DNA from: Anas platyrhynchos
Lineage: Eukaryota > Chordata > Aves > Anseriformes > Anatidae
DNA length: 64,000 nt
Direction: 5' to 3'
Assembly (NCBI RefSeq): GCF_047663525.1
Contig: NC_092587.1
Location: 48,363,501-48,427,500 of the forward strand
The number at the start of each line of letters is the position of its first letter. Position 1 is the first letter of the stretch. The notes beneath the pieces were generated by a model. The model made no database searches. It was not told where the DNA came from and was given only the letters and a program-made list of their open reading frames with translations. Made by a program: the position numbers and the translations under genes. Positions 12,952 to 25,018 of the stretch are shown piece by piece.

Positions 12952-13400
12952 CTGGAGGGCAGGCTCTCCTCTTATACCCTTCTCCCCACAGCAGTTCTTT
13001 TCAAAACAACTTTTCATTGGTCAACAACTTTGCAAATAACAGCAACAGCAAACATCCAGAAACTTCCATGCCTTAACGGCTGGAGAACAAGAAACCGGAG
13101 ACTGCATGGAGTCTCCTGAATCACCCTTCTTTGTTCCCTCTAAACTCTTTTACATTCCTGATGGCCACATCGTTAAGAGTCTGATGTTATCATCAGCCAC
13201 AGGGCTTTCATGGCCACACTCCCAAATCTCCCCCTTCTTTATTAATATCAACCATCTTCTGGACACGAATTGCCACTCCATATATAACATTGGGTGGCCT
13301 AAAGAAACAGGGTATCAGTCTAAATGTGCCGCAAAAAAACAATTGGTACCTTATAAAAAGGAATACAGAAACTTCCTAATTGCCCAGGAAGTGTGAATTA

Positions 13401-14044
13401 GGCTCCAATCTTTTGTTTTTTAGCTTGCACTCTTCTGAACATGTGAAGGGACCCCAGAGTGCAAGATCATGGCTTAGTCCCATGGCTGTACCCAGTGCTG
13501 CAAGTGGTTGCCCAAGGTAGCAGCTGCAAATGCAGCAGCTTCCACACCATCCACCTTCTGCAGACACAGCCATGTGGCAGGCAGCCCCAGGCACCTGCCT
13601 CACGTGCCGCCATCCCGGTTCATTCTTGTGTGTGATGCATAGGTATGAGACATCAGCACTCCAAGGAGGCTTCAGGTCATGGTTTCTGTCTGCTCTTTGC
13701 ACAGCCAGGAAATTCACTTTTTGGGGGAGAACCATTTCCAATTTCATCATTTTCCAAATACATATTTTTCTTTTAAAGAAACTTTAAATTTTTCAAATAA
13801 ACTTGGGAAAATAAAATTTGGAATATCTATATGTTAAAGACCTGTATATAAATTCAATTCTTTCCTCAGAGCACCTTTGTTTGAAATCAGCACTTAGGTG
13901 CTCACAATAGCCTAAGGAATAATTCATCAATTCTTGGGTAAAATAAAGAGAAGCCAGCATGTTTTGTCAATGGTGTTTTTTTAGGAAATCTTCAGTAAGC
14001 CCCGGGAAAGCGCCCTAATTATCACATTCAAACAGGGTTTTGTT
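13401..14044. other. No gene seen between LTR element and CR1 cluster
   Basis: About 640 bases. Overlapping open frames on both strands at 13376-13787 (124 and 85 codons) fall in a locally GC-richer patch but show no family signature. The patch could be an unrecognised part of the LTR element or another old repeat. Confidence 0.45.
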
Positions 14045-14138
14045 TTGCTCTCTCCTACAAAGAAAGGCTAGGAGAACTGGGAATGTTCAGCCTGAAGAGA
14101 AGGCTTCAGAGACAACCCTATTCAGAGCTTAAAGGGAG
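14045..14138 (+). mobile_element. CR1 fragment A, left part (interrupted by another CR1)
   Basis: It matches the CR1 ORF2 end and 3' region in + orientation ('aaaggctaggagaactggg...aagagaaggcttcagagac'). The match stops at 'cttaaagggagcttatg', where a second CR1 copy begins at an earlier consensus position. The missing downstream part reappears at 14814-15060, so the two pieces form one older insertion. Confidence 0.75.
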
Positions 14139-14813
14139 CTTATGAGCCAGCAGTGCATGCTTGCATCCCAGAAGGCCAACTGCATCCTGAGTTGCATCAA
14201 CAGAGGAGTGGCCTGCGGGGTGAGAGAGGTGATTGTCCCCGTCTGCTCTGCCCTCGTGAAGTCACACCTGGAATTTTGCATTCAGGTTTGGGGCCCCCAG
14301 CCCATGAAAGATGTAGACCTGCTAAAGCAAGTCCAGAGGAGGACACTACAAAGATGATCAGAGTGCTGGAGCACCTCTCCTATGAAGAAAGGTTGAGAGA
14401 GCTGGGGATGTTCAACCTGGAGAAGAGAAGGCTTTGGGGAAACCTTATTGTGACCTTTCAATACTTAAAGGTGTCATATAAAAAAGGTGGAGAAGGACTC
14501 CTTACTTGGGAAGACAATGATAGGACAATGGGGAATGGTCTAAAAGAGGATAGGTTTATACTACACATTAGGAGGAAATTAGGAGGAAATTCTTCACTGA
14601 AGTGCCTCACTAAGGCACTAGAACAGGTTGCCCAGAGAAAGTGTGGATGCCCCATCCCTGAAGGTGTTCAAGGCCAAGCTGGATGGGGCCTTAGCCAATC
14701 TGAGCTACTGGGTGGCATTCCTGTCTGTGGCAGGGGGTTGGAGTTAGGTGGTCTTTAAGGTCTCTTCCAACTTGAGCCATTCTATGATTCTATGATGATT
14801 CTATGATTCTAAA
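14139..14813 (+). mobile_element. CR1 LINE fragment B (+), inserted in fragment A
   Basis: This copy runs from the end of CR1 ORF2 to the 3' terminus. The translated end of ORF2 is readable in broken frames, for example the block around 'yeerlrelgmfnlekrrlwgnl' and the 'ectwnfafrfgapsp'-type region in another frame. It ends with overlapping ATTCTATG units ('ccattctatgattctatgatgattctatgattct'). It contains a small duplication, 'aggaggaaatt' twice at about 14571-14591. Stops and frameshifts make it non-coding. Confidence 0.9.
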
Positions 14814-15060
14814 GAGAGGAGATTAGATGAGATGTTAGGAGGAAATTCTTCACTTAGAGGGTGATAAGGCATTGGAATGGGTTGCCAAGAGAAGGTGTTG
14901 ATGCTACATCCCTGGAAGTGTTTAAGGCCAGGTTGGATGGGGCTTTGGGCAACCTGGTCTAGTGGGTGACATCCCTGCCCATGGCAGGAGGGTTGGCAGG
15001 GTCTTTAGATTCCCTTCCAACCTAAGCCATTCTAAGATTCTCTATTCGTCTATGATTAGA
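14814..15060 (+). mobile_element. CR1 fragment A, right part
   Basis: It resumes the CR1 3' sequence ('gagattagatgagatgttaggaggaaattcttcact', then 'gttgccaagagaaggtgttgatgc' and 'aaggccaggttggatggggctttgg'). It ends with diverged terminal repeats ('attctaagattctctattcgtctatgatt'). Together with 14045-14138 it makes one CR1 split by fragment B. Confidence 0.85.
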
Positions 15061-16467
15061 AAACAAGAAATCATGGTCTATTAGGAAACTGCCAGAACTG
15101 GGGGCTAGAAAACCAAGAGCTGCACAGTTAAAGGTCTACAAAACTACTGAGATTACGGCATTGACAATCTTCTCCCCTTCTCAGTGGTGGTAGCAGAGGA
15201 AACAAAAGGCTTTGCTGCAGTAAGAAAGCTTCAGGGTAGACTGTGGGAAAAATATCCAACTGCTGGGAAAGGTCACCTCACTGATGCTGAGGGCATCTGC
15301 CTGGAGAGCTGTAGGACCTCCAATGTAGATGGCCCTAAGTGCCCTGGGCTGGGTGAGGGCATGTAATGTGTGAACTTGCTACAACTCACTCTTTCTTTGG
15401 CTTCACGTGGGAATAGGTGTCTTTGCCATTCCTGCCAGGTGCATGAGCCAGGAATCATTGCACAAAAGATAGATTGTTTGGTAAGTGATGGTATTTGTTT
15501 GTTTAGGAAATAATACCAAAGAGTTAGTTATAAAGAGATATAGATACATATTTCATAACCTGGAGTTCTGGGACACTTTTTGATGCCTGAAGCAGAAGAG
15601 TTTTCTGAGTTTTTTTTTAGGCCCCATAACTTCTTGGCCTCTTCTCACTATTTGCTGTTGTGCTCAAGAAGCAGACTTCAATAGTTTGGTCCATTGATTT
15701 CTTTATTAATGAGCAAAAAAGTACCCAGTTCAGAGTTTAGACAACGTATTTGAAAAAAATACATTCTACTTTTTTTTTTTTTTTAACCTATTTATTTTAT
15801 TGGAGAAGAAAATTATTCCCTCCTAACAATTTCAATTCCATATTACATCCACATTTTTTAGATGTAGCTACAAGGTGTATCTACAAGGAACCTGAAAGTG
15901 GATATCATGACCTGCATGTTATTAATATGTACAGTTAGCAAGTTTGCTAATGTTTTTAACCATCTTATACTGTATAATTTTAAACCAGAATAATGCAAGC
16001 AATACGTTTTCTGTAGGATCCCAGAGACTTCTTGTCTTGAGTCATATCCAAAATCTCAAACAGCTGCAAGAATATTTAGAAAATGTAAAGCTGTTCCTAA
16101 GCAAAAGGTTGGCACCTGTCTATGGTAATTTCTGTATGGAAATATGTGAGTTGGAAATTTCACACACCTACTGTAAGTTAAAAAGCATTTAAACTGGAAT
16201 GATTCCTGAGTTGTTGTTACATTTATGTGCTTATGAGGACAAAATATTTTCAAGCACTCAAGCAAGCTATAAATTATCTTTTTAATTTTTGTATTTATTT
16301 TAACTTCACTTATGTATACTTATATTTACTTGTGTACATCCACTTATGTGGAGGTTGTTTCAAATTAGTATTTTAATGTTGCCTCCAGTAATTTCTCAGC
16401 GCCTTTTGTCACCAGAAATTATAACAAACATCAGTATATTTTAAAACAACTATATCAAAAAAAACAT
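15061..16467. other. Intergenic, no gene seen
   Basis: About 1.4 kb. It includes a T15 run at 15770-15784. No open frame exceeds about 80 codons and none shows a recognisable domain. Confidence 0.6.
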
Positions 16468-17042
16468 GGCCAGCAGGTCAAGGGAGGTGGTTCTGCCTCT
16501 CTACTCTGCTCTTGTGAGAATCCCACCTGGAGTATTGCATTCAGTTCTAGGGCCCCCAGCATAAGAAGAACATGGAATTATTAGAATGAGGAGGACCATG
16601 AGGTTGATCAGAGGGCCGGAGCACCTGTTGTATGGAAACAGGCTGAGAGAGCTGGGGTTGTTCATCCTGGAGAAGAGAAGGCTCTGGAGAGACAACATTG
16701 CAGCATTCCAGTATCTAATGAGGGCCTACAAGAAAGCTGGAGGCGGGAGGGGGCTCTTTGTCAGGGAGTGTAGTGTTAGGACAAAGAGTAGTGGTTTTAA
16801 AGTAAAAGAGGGTAGATTTAGATTAGATATTATGAAGAAGTTCTTAGAGGGTGGTGAGGCACTGGAACAGGTTACCCAGAAAAGTTGTGGATGCCCTATC
16901 CCTTGAAGCGTTCAAGGCCAGTTTGGAAAGGGCTTTGAGCAACCTGCTCTGGTGGGTGGCATTCCTGCCCATGACAGGGGGGTTCAAACTAGATGGTCTT
17001 TAAAGTCTCTTCCAACACAAACCATTCTATCATTCTATGTTA
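16468..17042 (+). mobile_element. CR1 LINE 3' fragment (+ orientation)
   Basis: It starts in the ORF2 end ('gggaggtggttctgcctctctactctgctcttgtgag') and passes the 'gagagctggggttgttcatcctggagaag' core. It continues through 'ttagattagatattatgaagaagttcttagagg' and ends in diverged ATTCTATG repeats ('accattctatcattctatg'). It is 5' truncated and frame-disrupted. Confidence 0.93.
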
Positions 17043-18020
17043 TTAGCAAAGAGGAACGTTGCCAAGAAGCCTGTGCATCCTGTTATGCTAATGCGATGCA
17101 CATTAACTCACTAGCCATTCGTAATACTCTGGATAGTACAACATTCTGCACATGTATGGTAATAACTAAAACTGTGAAGTAATTAATGTGAAGCAGTATA
17201 TTATATGTATTACATGTTATTTCCCAAATATTCCTTCTTGAAGAATGTCAGACCAATCCCATGCCACAGAAAGATGAAGTATTAGATAGTGGAGCTGGGA
17301 AATGCTAAAGGGTTTCATATCATCAGGGTTTCTTCTATGCACTATGGACAGTCAATGTTAGTGAAATTAGTGATCTAAATCTGTTCTACAGAAGTAAGAC
17401 AGAAAGGTTTATTAAAGTGTAAGTGAGCCAACACTTTTTTTTTTTTTAACTTACTTTTTTTTTTTTTCAGTAAGTGAAGTATCTTTTCCCTTAATATTTT
17501 AATAATTTGTGGTTTCAATGTAGCTTAAAATTTCTAATACAAATTGAAAATTATACACTTGTATTCAGATATGTGGTCTCATTTTAGAAACGCTGAATTC
17601 CCACAATTTCCACTGAGCAAACACAACTCTGTTGATACATGAAAGTAACCTATTTATTTATGGTCATATCCATCATCCACTGGAGTTAAAGGGAAAAAAA
17701 AAATCTTTCATGAAGTAATACCAAAGAGCTTGTTTAGTCCTTTAACGTTATGCACCCAGTCAAACAAAAGTTTGTCAAAGGAACGTTAAAAATGCCCAAG
17801 CAGAATTTGATTAAAAAAAAAAAAAATTGTTTGGGAGGAAATTTTTTGCTTCTGAACATTAACACTTATTTTGGAAAATGTGTTTCTAAGTACTGTAATA
17901 ACTGTTGATAAAAGACGGTGTCAAAGAAGCCTCTATATTAGCATATTTCTTACTCAAAATATCACACAAAATTTTCCTTCTGAACTGTTTGGGAGAAAGT
18001 AATTCTTATTTTTCAGTGTT

Positions 18021-18104
18021 CTGTCATAAGACAGAAGATGCATATCTGGAGAGTAACAAAAGCTGTCATAAGGCAAAAGAGGTATATCTGAAGAGTAATT
18101 CAAG
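18021..18104. repeat. Imperfect 42-bp tandem duplication
   Basis: Two adjacent 42-base units, each beginning 'ctgtcataag', are aligned without gaps and differ at several positions. The unit length is a multiple of three, so the + strand open frame across it (17905-18234) shows a 14-residue repeat. I see no other sign that this frame is coding. Confidence 0.8.
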
Positions 18105-18906
18105 TACTCTCAAGCAAATGCACTATAATAATATTATTCAAACAATTTTCATATCTCAGCCTATTAATTCAGAATGTTTTCTCATGGCCTCTCATATAAT
18201 CTATTTATATTGTGTCTGCCTTAAAAATATGTGACTGAGAATGATGGAATGATATTTATTTTACTTTTGCCTTTTGCATCATACCAGGAAGTATTCATTG
18301 ACCTCTTTTAAATAAGCATTTAGAACTTCCTTGACAAAGACTTTAGAACTTCTTAAAAAAAAAAAAAAAAAAAAAAAGTTTTCTCTTCAGTCTCTTCAAT
18401 TATGTGTAAAGATGAATGAATCTGGAAAAAAAATATGTATATATATACCGAATAACTTGCTTCAAAGAGAAGAATTATTCATTAAATAAAGCAAAGAAAA
18501 ATTGTTAAATAAAGCAAATAAATATACGAATAACAATCCTTATGAAAAAAAATGCATATTTAGTATTCAGATTTCCACATTAATTAGTTGCTTCTGGCAA
18601 CTACTTTATAAACACCCATGGGCCTTCTCCCTGGGATTATCCTAGATAAACTGCACCAGCTTTCTGACATGCCTGTGACAGCTTTTACTCTTCTGCCATT
18701 GTTGTACTCTGTGTAACACTGGAACTGCACCAGAGTAAGCCAGCTGAAATATATAGGTCCTGCAGTGGCCAATAAGGCAGCTAGATTGCTTGTTCCAGAG
18801 CTGAAAGGCTTTCAGTGGCCTCTATGCAACAAGTAAATTGAAATGAGTGTAGCTAGGAATTATAGTATTCCAATGTTCAATACACTCATAACCACTCATA
18901 CCATTC

Positions 18907-18907
18907 A

Positions 18908-18938
<31 letters not shown>

Positions 18939-18940
18939 AA
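18907..18940. repeat. (ATAA)n microsatellite
   Basis: About eight tetranucleotide units, nearly perfect. Confidence 0.95.
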
Positions 18941-19707
18941 CCAACTTTGAATTAGGAAACCTTGAACAGAGAGTTCACTAGAAGAGACTTCTAGCAAAGT
19001 CCTTTTTCTAAAAGAAATTGAAGAAACTTTTCAGCATGAGAGAAAGTAAAAAGATATATAACCCTCTGGAACTGTTCAAGTGCACATATTTCTTAGGTCT
19101 TATTGGTGAAAAATGGGAAAAGATGTCAGAAAAATATGTGTGAGGGGAGGAAAACTTTAAGTGATTCAGTCTGGCAAGCAGCAGGAATAGCTTGAATTTT
19201 AACCTTTCTCCATCTAGCACTCTCCTACCCTCTTTTTCTACCTGATTTATTCCTGTTTTTCCCTTTAATTTATTTAATTACTTCTAATTATTTACAGCCA
19301 AGCTTATATGGGTGTTGAAATGGTATTTTATTTTATTTTTTTTTTCACAAAAATGTTTATTCTGAGTCACCACTCATTTATAAAACTATGTGCTAGAGCA
19401 TAATCTTTTCAGATATTCAAGGGGTACAGTTTTTACATATAGAAATTTCTTTAATTTAGCAGCGGTTAGTACAGAAAATAATGAATATAACTATTTTGCC
19501 TTTTTCATATCCACCCTCCAAGAATGTCTTTCGCAAGAAAGTATCTGGATTGCAAACACTACCTTCAGTGCCAGAAAAAACTCTGCTTTGTCTATGGAAC
19601 TCTGCAGTCCTGTTGATCTGCAGTTTTAAAGTTGCTTTACTATACTTTCATGCCTACAAATCACATCATTGTGTGTCTCAAAGTTAAAAATTCCCTCACT
19701 AACATTT

Positions 19708-20895
19708 CATAGAATCAGAAAATCGTAGAATATCCCTAATTGGAAGGGACTCACAAGGATCATCGAGTCCAACTCCTGGGTCCCCAAAGGACCACTCAAA
19801 AAATAAGACCATGTTTCTGAGAGCATTGTCCAAATCCTTCCTATACTCCAGCAGCCTCGGTGCTGTGACCACTTCCCTGGTGAGCCTGTGCCAGTGTATG
19901 ACCACCCTTTCAGTGTAGAACCTTTTCCTGATACACTTGAACTGCCCCTGTTGCAGCTTCAGGCACAACAGTTCCTATCACTGGTCATCAGAGAGAGATC
20001 AAAGAGATCAATGCCTGTCCCTTCATTACCCTTGTAAGGAAGCTGTAGACTGTGATGAGGTTTCCCCTCAGTCGTCTCTTCTCCAGGCTGAACAAGCCAA
20101 GTGACTTCAGCCACTCTTCATACATCTTCCCATCCAGACCTTTCACTATCTTTGTAACCCTCCTTTGGACACTCCCTAACAATTTTATATCTTTCTTATA
20201 TTGTGGCACCCAAAACTGCACACTGTATTTAAGGTGAGGCTGCACCAGTGCAGAGTAGAGTGGGACACTCTTCCCTTGACTGGCTAGCAATATTGTTCTT
20301 GATACACTTCAGGATATGACTGGCCCTCCTGGTTGCCAAGGCATACTGCCGGCTCATGTTCAGCTTGAAGTCAACAACCACCCCCCTCTGCAGGGCTGCT
20401 CTCCAGCAGCTTGTCCCCCAGCTTGTACATGTTGCCCTTTCCCAGGTGCAGAATCCAGCACTTGTTCTTGTTAAACTACATATTGGTAATTGTCCAACTA
20501 TCCAACCTGTCTAGAGCTCCCTGCAAGGCCTCACCACCCTCGATGGAGTCAATAGCTCCATCAAATTTAGTATTGTCCATGAACTTGCTCAGAAAACCTT
20601 CAAGTCCTTCATCCAAACCTTATGAAATGCTTATGAAAGCATTGTAGAGGACTGGTCCTAAAATGGAACTCTGGGGAACCTCAGTAGTGACAGGTTGCCA
20701 TCCTGATGTAACCCCATTTATAAGAATCTTTTGGGCCCAACCCATCAGCCAATTGTTCATCCATCTTATTATGCTTTTATCCAACTGTATTCTGGTCACT
20801 TTGTCCAGAAGGATACTGTGTGAGACAGTATCAAAAGCTTCACTGAAATCCAGAAAGATTAAAACAACTGTCTTCCTTTGTTCAACATTTCTGGA
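19708..20895 (-). mobile_element. CR1 LINE fragment, longest copy in the window (about 1.2 kb, minus orientation)
   Basis: It opens with reverse-complement terminal repeats ('catagaatcagaaaatcgtagaat') and runs antisense through the 3' UTR and the C-terminal half of the ORF2 reverse transcriptase region. The minus-strand frame at 19988-20290 still reads about 100 codons of the ORF2 C-terminus, including '[19 protein letters not shown]' and '[12 protein letters not shown]'. Further into the element come antisense blocks such as 'actctggggaacctcagtagtgacaggttgcc' and 'gacagtatcaaaagcttcactgaaatccag', typical of avian CR1 ORF2. It is 5' truncated near 20895 and frame-broken, with no endonuclease domain. 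Confidence 0.93.
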
Positions 20896-22532
20896 TGTTT
20901 AGTGGTTCGTGTGAAATATATGGCTATAAAATTTGAGTCCACATTTTTATTGTACTAATGAAGAGAAGAACACAGGCTTAACTCCATTGTCATTTTAATC
21001 CATAATTTCTGACTTCAGACACATATGAAAAAATAAGATTTGTTGGGGGGAGGGTCAAATTAAACAAGACACAATATTTCTCTGAAATAATATGCTCTTC
21101 CCACTAAATATTTATAAATGAAATCCCTAAGGGTAAAAAAAAAAAAATAAATCAAGCCAATTTAAAAGACTACTGTAAACTCAGTCATAGCAGGTTGAAC
21201 ATAGGTTTATATTAAATTATAATCTGTAAAATTTACACCAAAGAAACTGAAGAAGTCCTAGTCTACAATTCTTCAAGGAAAGTAGTAGTAATCAACATCT
21301 CTCAGAGGTATTTTGCTTGATGCCACCTCACAGAAGAAAGATGAACTAGATGGTCTTATTTGGTGTATTTTGTTATTTTGTATTTTGGTGTACTTTGCTA
21401 TTAGCTATGAAGATTTCATCCTGCACTTCATCAGAAGCTTGCAGTTACATACCTCTACTGAGCGTGTTAGAATTTCTGCCTCATAGACCTAACATGTAGT
21501 TTTGTTTAGTTTTGTTTTGTTTTTTAGATAAAATAATAAAAAAGGCGCTGTGTCATTAACTCTAAAGCATGTCAGTGTCCTCACCCATGATACATATTTC
21601 AAATTAATTATCTTAGTTTGTGATAGCATATATATATATACACATACATATATTTAATTAATGAAGACTGAAGGAAACCACTACATTTTACTTGGCAGTC
21701 CTGTAAACACTATCACATATTTATTATGTTATGTAACTAGTTAGTAGGTGATGTACATTTAAATACAAGAGAGATGGGACTCCAGCTTACAGCCACATTT
21801 ATGGAAAAATCTTATTGAATTAAAAAGGAATATAATAGATGTTCTTTTATAGAAATTTCTCAAAACCCAAGAGAACCAAATAATAAATTAGATTCTTTCA
21901 ACAGAACTTTTACATAGAACAGAGCTCTATAGCTGCAATATAATTTTCCATTATTTTTTCCATTTGATAGTGTTGTCTGTTTTAAAATATTATACAAAAA
22001 CAATTTTGTTTCTTGTTAAATGTTTTTGGAATTTTCCATAAAAATATATGTACAAGTCACACAATCAGATTTCTTATCTGATGATTTGGGGTCTTCTTTG
22101 CTTCAAAGAGCCTAGTGATTATGAAGACATGCAAAAGAATATTCTGTGCAAAATAATTTCCTTTATAAACTTCTAAATAAAAACACTTATGGATACAAAC
22201 CCATCACACATGGTAATAGAGAATATCTTTGTGTCCATTTAAACTCTCCTTTGGGTATACTGTTCTCCAAAAGCAAAGAGACTGGATGAATTAGAAATCG
22301 ATGCACAGTTTTCTGTGTCCTATGTAATCATTAATTGACTAGTCTTGAACTATCTCCAGGACTTCAGAAAAGATAAACCAAAATTCATTAAACAGTAGAT
22401 CCAAACAAACAAACTAACAATACAGCACAACACAACAATAAAAACTACAAAATTTACACTTACGATAAGCCTGGAAAGTCTGGGTAAAGTCAGATTATAG
22501 GTCAGAGATTAGTAAAGCAACAGTCATTTCTT
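20896..22532. other. Intergenic, no gene seen
   Basis: About 1.6 kb, AT-rich. Short A and (TA)n runs are present, for example near 21137-21148 and 21627-21640. No open frame or RNA gene that I can support. Confidence 0.6.
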
Positions 22533-23128
22533 TCATAAAATCATAGAATCATTAAGGTTGGAAAAGACCTTCAAGATCTAACCATCTAATCAAAGTCTAA
22601 CCATGACCCTACTACCAATGTCACCCATTAAACCATGTCCCTAAGTGCCAAGTACAACCTTTCCTTGAACACTCCCAGGGAAGTCCACTTCCCTGGGCAA
22701 CCCATTCCAATACCTGACTACTCTTTCTGAGAGGAAATGTCTCTTAATTTCTAACCTAAACCTCCCCTGTCAAACACTAAGGCCATTTGCTCCAGTCCTA
22801 TCACTAGTCACCTGTGAGAAGAGGCTTACCCCCAGCTCCCCCCACCTTCCTTTCAGGTAGTTGTAGATCTCCCCTGAACCTCCTCTTCTAGACAACCCCA
22901 GCTCTCTCAGCCACTCCTCATAGGACTTGTGTTCCAGGCCTTTCACCAGCTTTGTAGCCCTTCTCTGGACAGGTTCCAGGGCCTCAATGTCCTTGTCCTG
23001 AGGGACCCAAAACCGAACACAGCACTTGAGGTGTGTCCTCACCAGAGTGGAGTATAGGGAAATGATCACCTCCCTGGTCCTGCTGGCTACACTATTCTTC
23101 CTGATACAAGCCGGTATGCTGTTGGACT
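22533..23128 (-). mobile_element. CR1 LINE 3' fragment (minus orientation)
   Basis: On the + strand it begins 'aaatcatagaatcattaaggttggaaaagacc', the antisense 3' end of CR1, and continues into the ORF2 end. The minus-strand frame at 22770-23135 retains recognisable ORF2 tail residues ('[12 protein letters not shown]', '[11 protein letters not shown]'). It ends near 'ctgatacaagccggtatgctgttgg'. This is a relatively well-preserved copy, 5' truncated. Confidence 0.94.
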
Positions 23129-24970
23129 TATACAAACAAAATGTAATTGGAAAAAAAAAATAGGTAAAGCACTCTGGATGTCTAGAAAAGTCATATTTTA
23201 TTATGTCATATTTTGCAAAAGTTTGCTGTATAATTATAAGCTGCCATGACTCAAGAGTTTATAGTCACAGGAATCAAAATGCTACTACAGTATTTCATAT
23301 AGTCCTACTTAGCACATGGCTTGTCTCTCCTTGGTATCAAACAGCAACTCCTTCTTTATTTACAATTTAAAAAGTTAAATCTCTTTGAGCACTTCACTGG
23401 ACAATATGCAAATACATGCTCTTTTTGGTGAAAAAAAAAAAAAAAGAGAATATTTAAAAGGAAAAATTCACAACCTTTTTTTTCAGAACAGGTTGATTAA
23501 TTCTAAGGCTGGTAAGGAAACTAAATTCAAGCTGTCATAAATATTGTACAAATTTTATTATAAAGCAGTAATTTGACACTGTTTTTCCTTGATGAAAGAT
23601 ATCTGACATTATTTTTAAAAGATTCAGACCTGAAATACAAGAATGTGAATTTTCATCTTTTACAACCCCCAACCTTTTATTATAAACAGAAGGTCATGTT
23701 ATTTATTTATTTTTTTTTAATAAAATATCCTGAGATGTAATCTCATAAGAGAAGCCATATAAAAATAACAATCTCAGACAGGCTGAACTTTCTTTTGAGG
23801 TTTAAAGAATATTTGTAAAAACTACAAAAAATATTTTTCTGTCTCCAGTGTAAATGACAATAACATTTCATACATTCTGTACTTTTCTAGTTCTGCTGAT
23901 TTTTTCATCCTTTGATCTGAAACATACAATAAGGAATTTTCAATTTACTATTTGGAAAAGAAACTATACAAAGCAGCTACTTACTGAAGAAAATACAACC
24001 AAATTATCTCAATGAACAGAAAATCTGAGAGGTCATGGGGAGAATTACAGAAAAGGAAGGTGAATTTCAGTAGAGCACCATAACTCTGTATTAAATTAAG
24101 AGAAAATATCTAATGTGAAGTTTGCGGAGAAGAGTCAGTAAATACTTGAGAAATGAGTATAAGTAAAGTGGTGGCAAGGGATGAAATACATATCTACAAA
24201 CAGAGCAGCACTTCTTATCATTATAGTTGAATATAGTCAGATCAGACCATCAAGCCTCTCAGCTTGATGCAGTGCTTGCTCCTTCAGGTCTTGGTAAAGC
24301 TTATAAGGAAGGCTATAGTTAATCCTAGAGGCTTTAGGTAACTTCATGTTTAGTATTCCAAGGGCCACAGAAGAAAATAAATCTATATTAATGTAATTTT
24401 AACCATAAATTGGAATTTGGCCCACATGGATGCTATAATCCAGAGGTTTATTAAGTCGGAGCTAAGAGAATGCAATGACTTTGCTACCTGGAATGAGAAG
24501 TAAATTTGTAAAATGGACTCTTTGTAAACCACACAATTTTTCATTTTGGATGTACACTTGACAAATAGATTATGAATATTAACTAGGCACTTTAGGCTAA
24601 ACAATAACTATCCTTTAGGATGAAGTGCAATATAAGCTATAGCCATAACTGTATAAAGTAAAAAATAATAAAGACACAAATTTAAAGCATTTGTGGTCCT
24701 TGAAAGATCCTACAAAATCCTCTAAATATTAAAATTTTCTTGAATGTACATATAAAGTCTATTTTTTCTATCTTATATCCTACAATTTAAAACCAAAAAG
24801 TTATTTATTTTTGTGACTCCATTCCATATCCTTTTTTTTGCCAAATATGTCATTTTAAACTGACAGAAAAATGGCTGTAACTGCATTGCAGGCTGTGAAT
24901 GGGTTGCATACAGTGTGAACTCCTCCTCAGAGAGCTGAATTTTCTACCTGTGACTGAAAGAAAAGTATGT

Positions 24971-25018
24971 CCTCCTACAGAGGTGATTCAAACACCTCCT
25001 ACAGAGGTGATTCAAACA
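24971..25018. repeat. Exact 24-bp tandem duplication
   Basis: The unit at 24971-24994 (starting 'cctcctacagaggtg') is repeated without a mismatch at 24995-25018. Identity suggests a recent slippage or duplication event. It is a multiple of three and keeps a small + strand frame open, but no coding evidence supports that frame. Confidence 0.95.

Larger units (their letters stand above)
11950..13400 (-). mobile_element. Degraded LTR retroelement (endogenous retrovirus-like), minus strand, edges approximate
   Basis: Reading the minus strand from about 13.3 kb downward gives the order expected of a provirus 5' end. A promoter-like stretch carries a TATA box ('gggtataagagg', near 12970-12980), then a poly-A signal in 'attaataaagaag' near 12875. 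A leader with a splice-donor-like 'cactggtaagc' (about 12660-12670) is followed by an ATG at 12648 opening a Gag-like frame beginning Met-Gly. The interior is CpG-richer than its surroundings (for example 11968-12000), which fits a comparatively recent insertion. A short segment at about 12100-12125 resembles part of the upstream-LTR U3 ('ttccatgacttaaca' versus 'ttccatgccttaacg' at about 13063-13078), so it may be what remains of the downstream LTR. No pol or env is present, so most of the internal region has been lost. I could not fix the primer-binding site or the target-site duplication. Family assignment is inference. Confidence 0.6.
17043..19707. other. Intergenic, no gene seen; homopolymers and a diverged tandem duplication
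   Basis: About 2.7 kb AT-rich. Contents seen: T-rich runs at 17430-17470, a 42-bp imperfect tandem duplication at 18021-18104, A23 at 18355-18377, and an (ATAA)n microsatellite at 18907-18940. No supportable gene. Confidence 0.55.

Noticed and set aside
14153..14758. 201-codon + strand open frame
   Set aside because: Lies wholly inside a CR1 copy. Parts of it read the ORF2 tail and the rest is CR1 3' UTR, so it is not a host gene.
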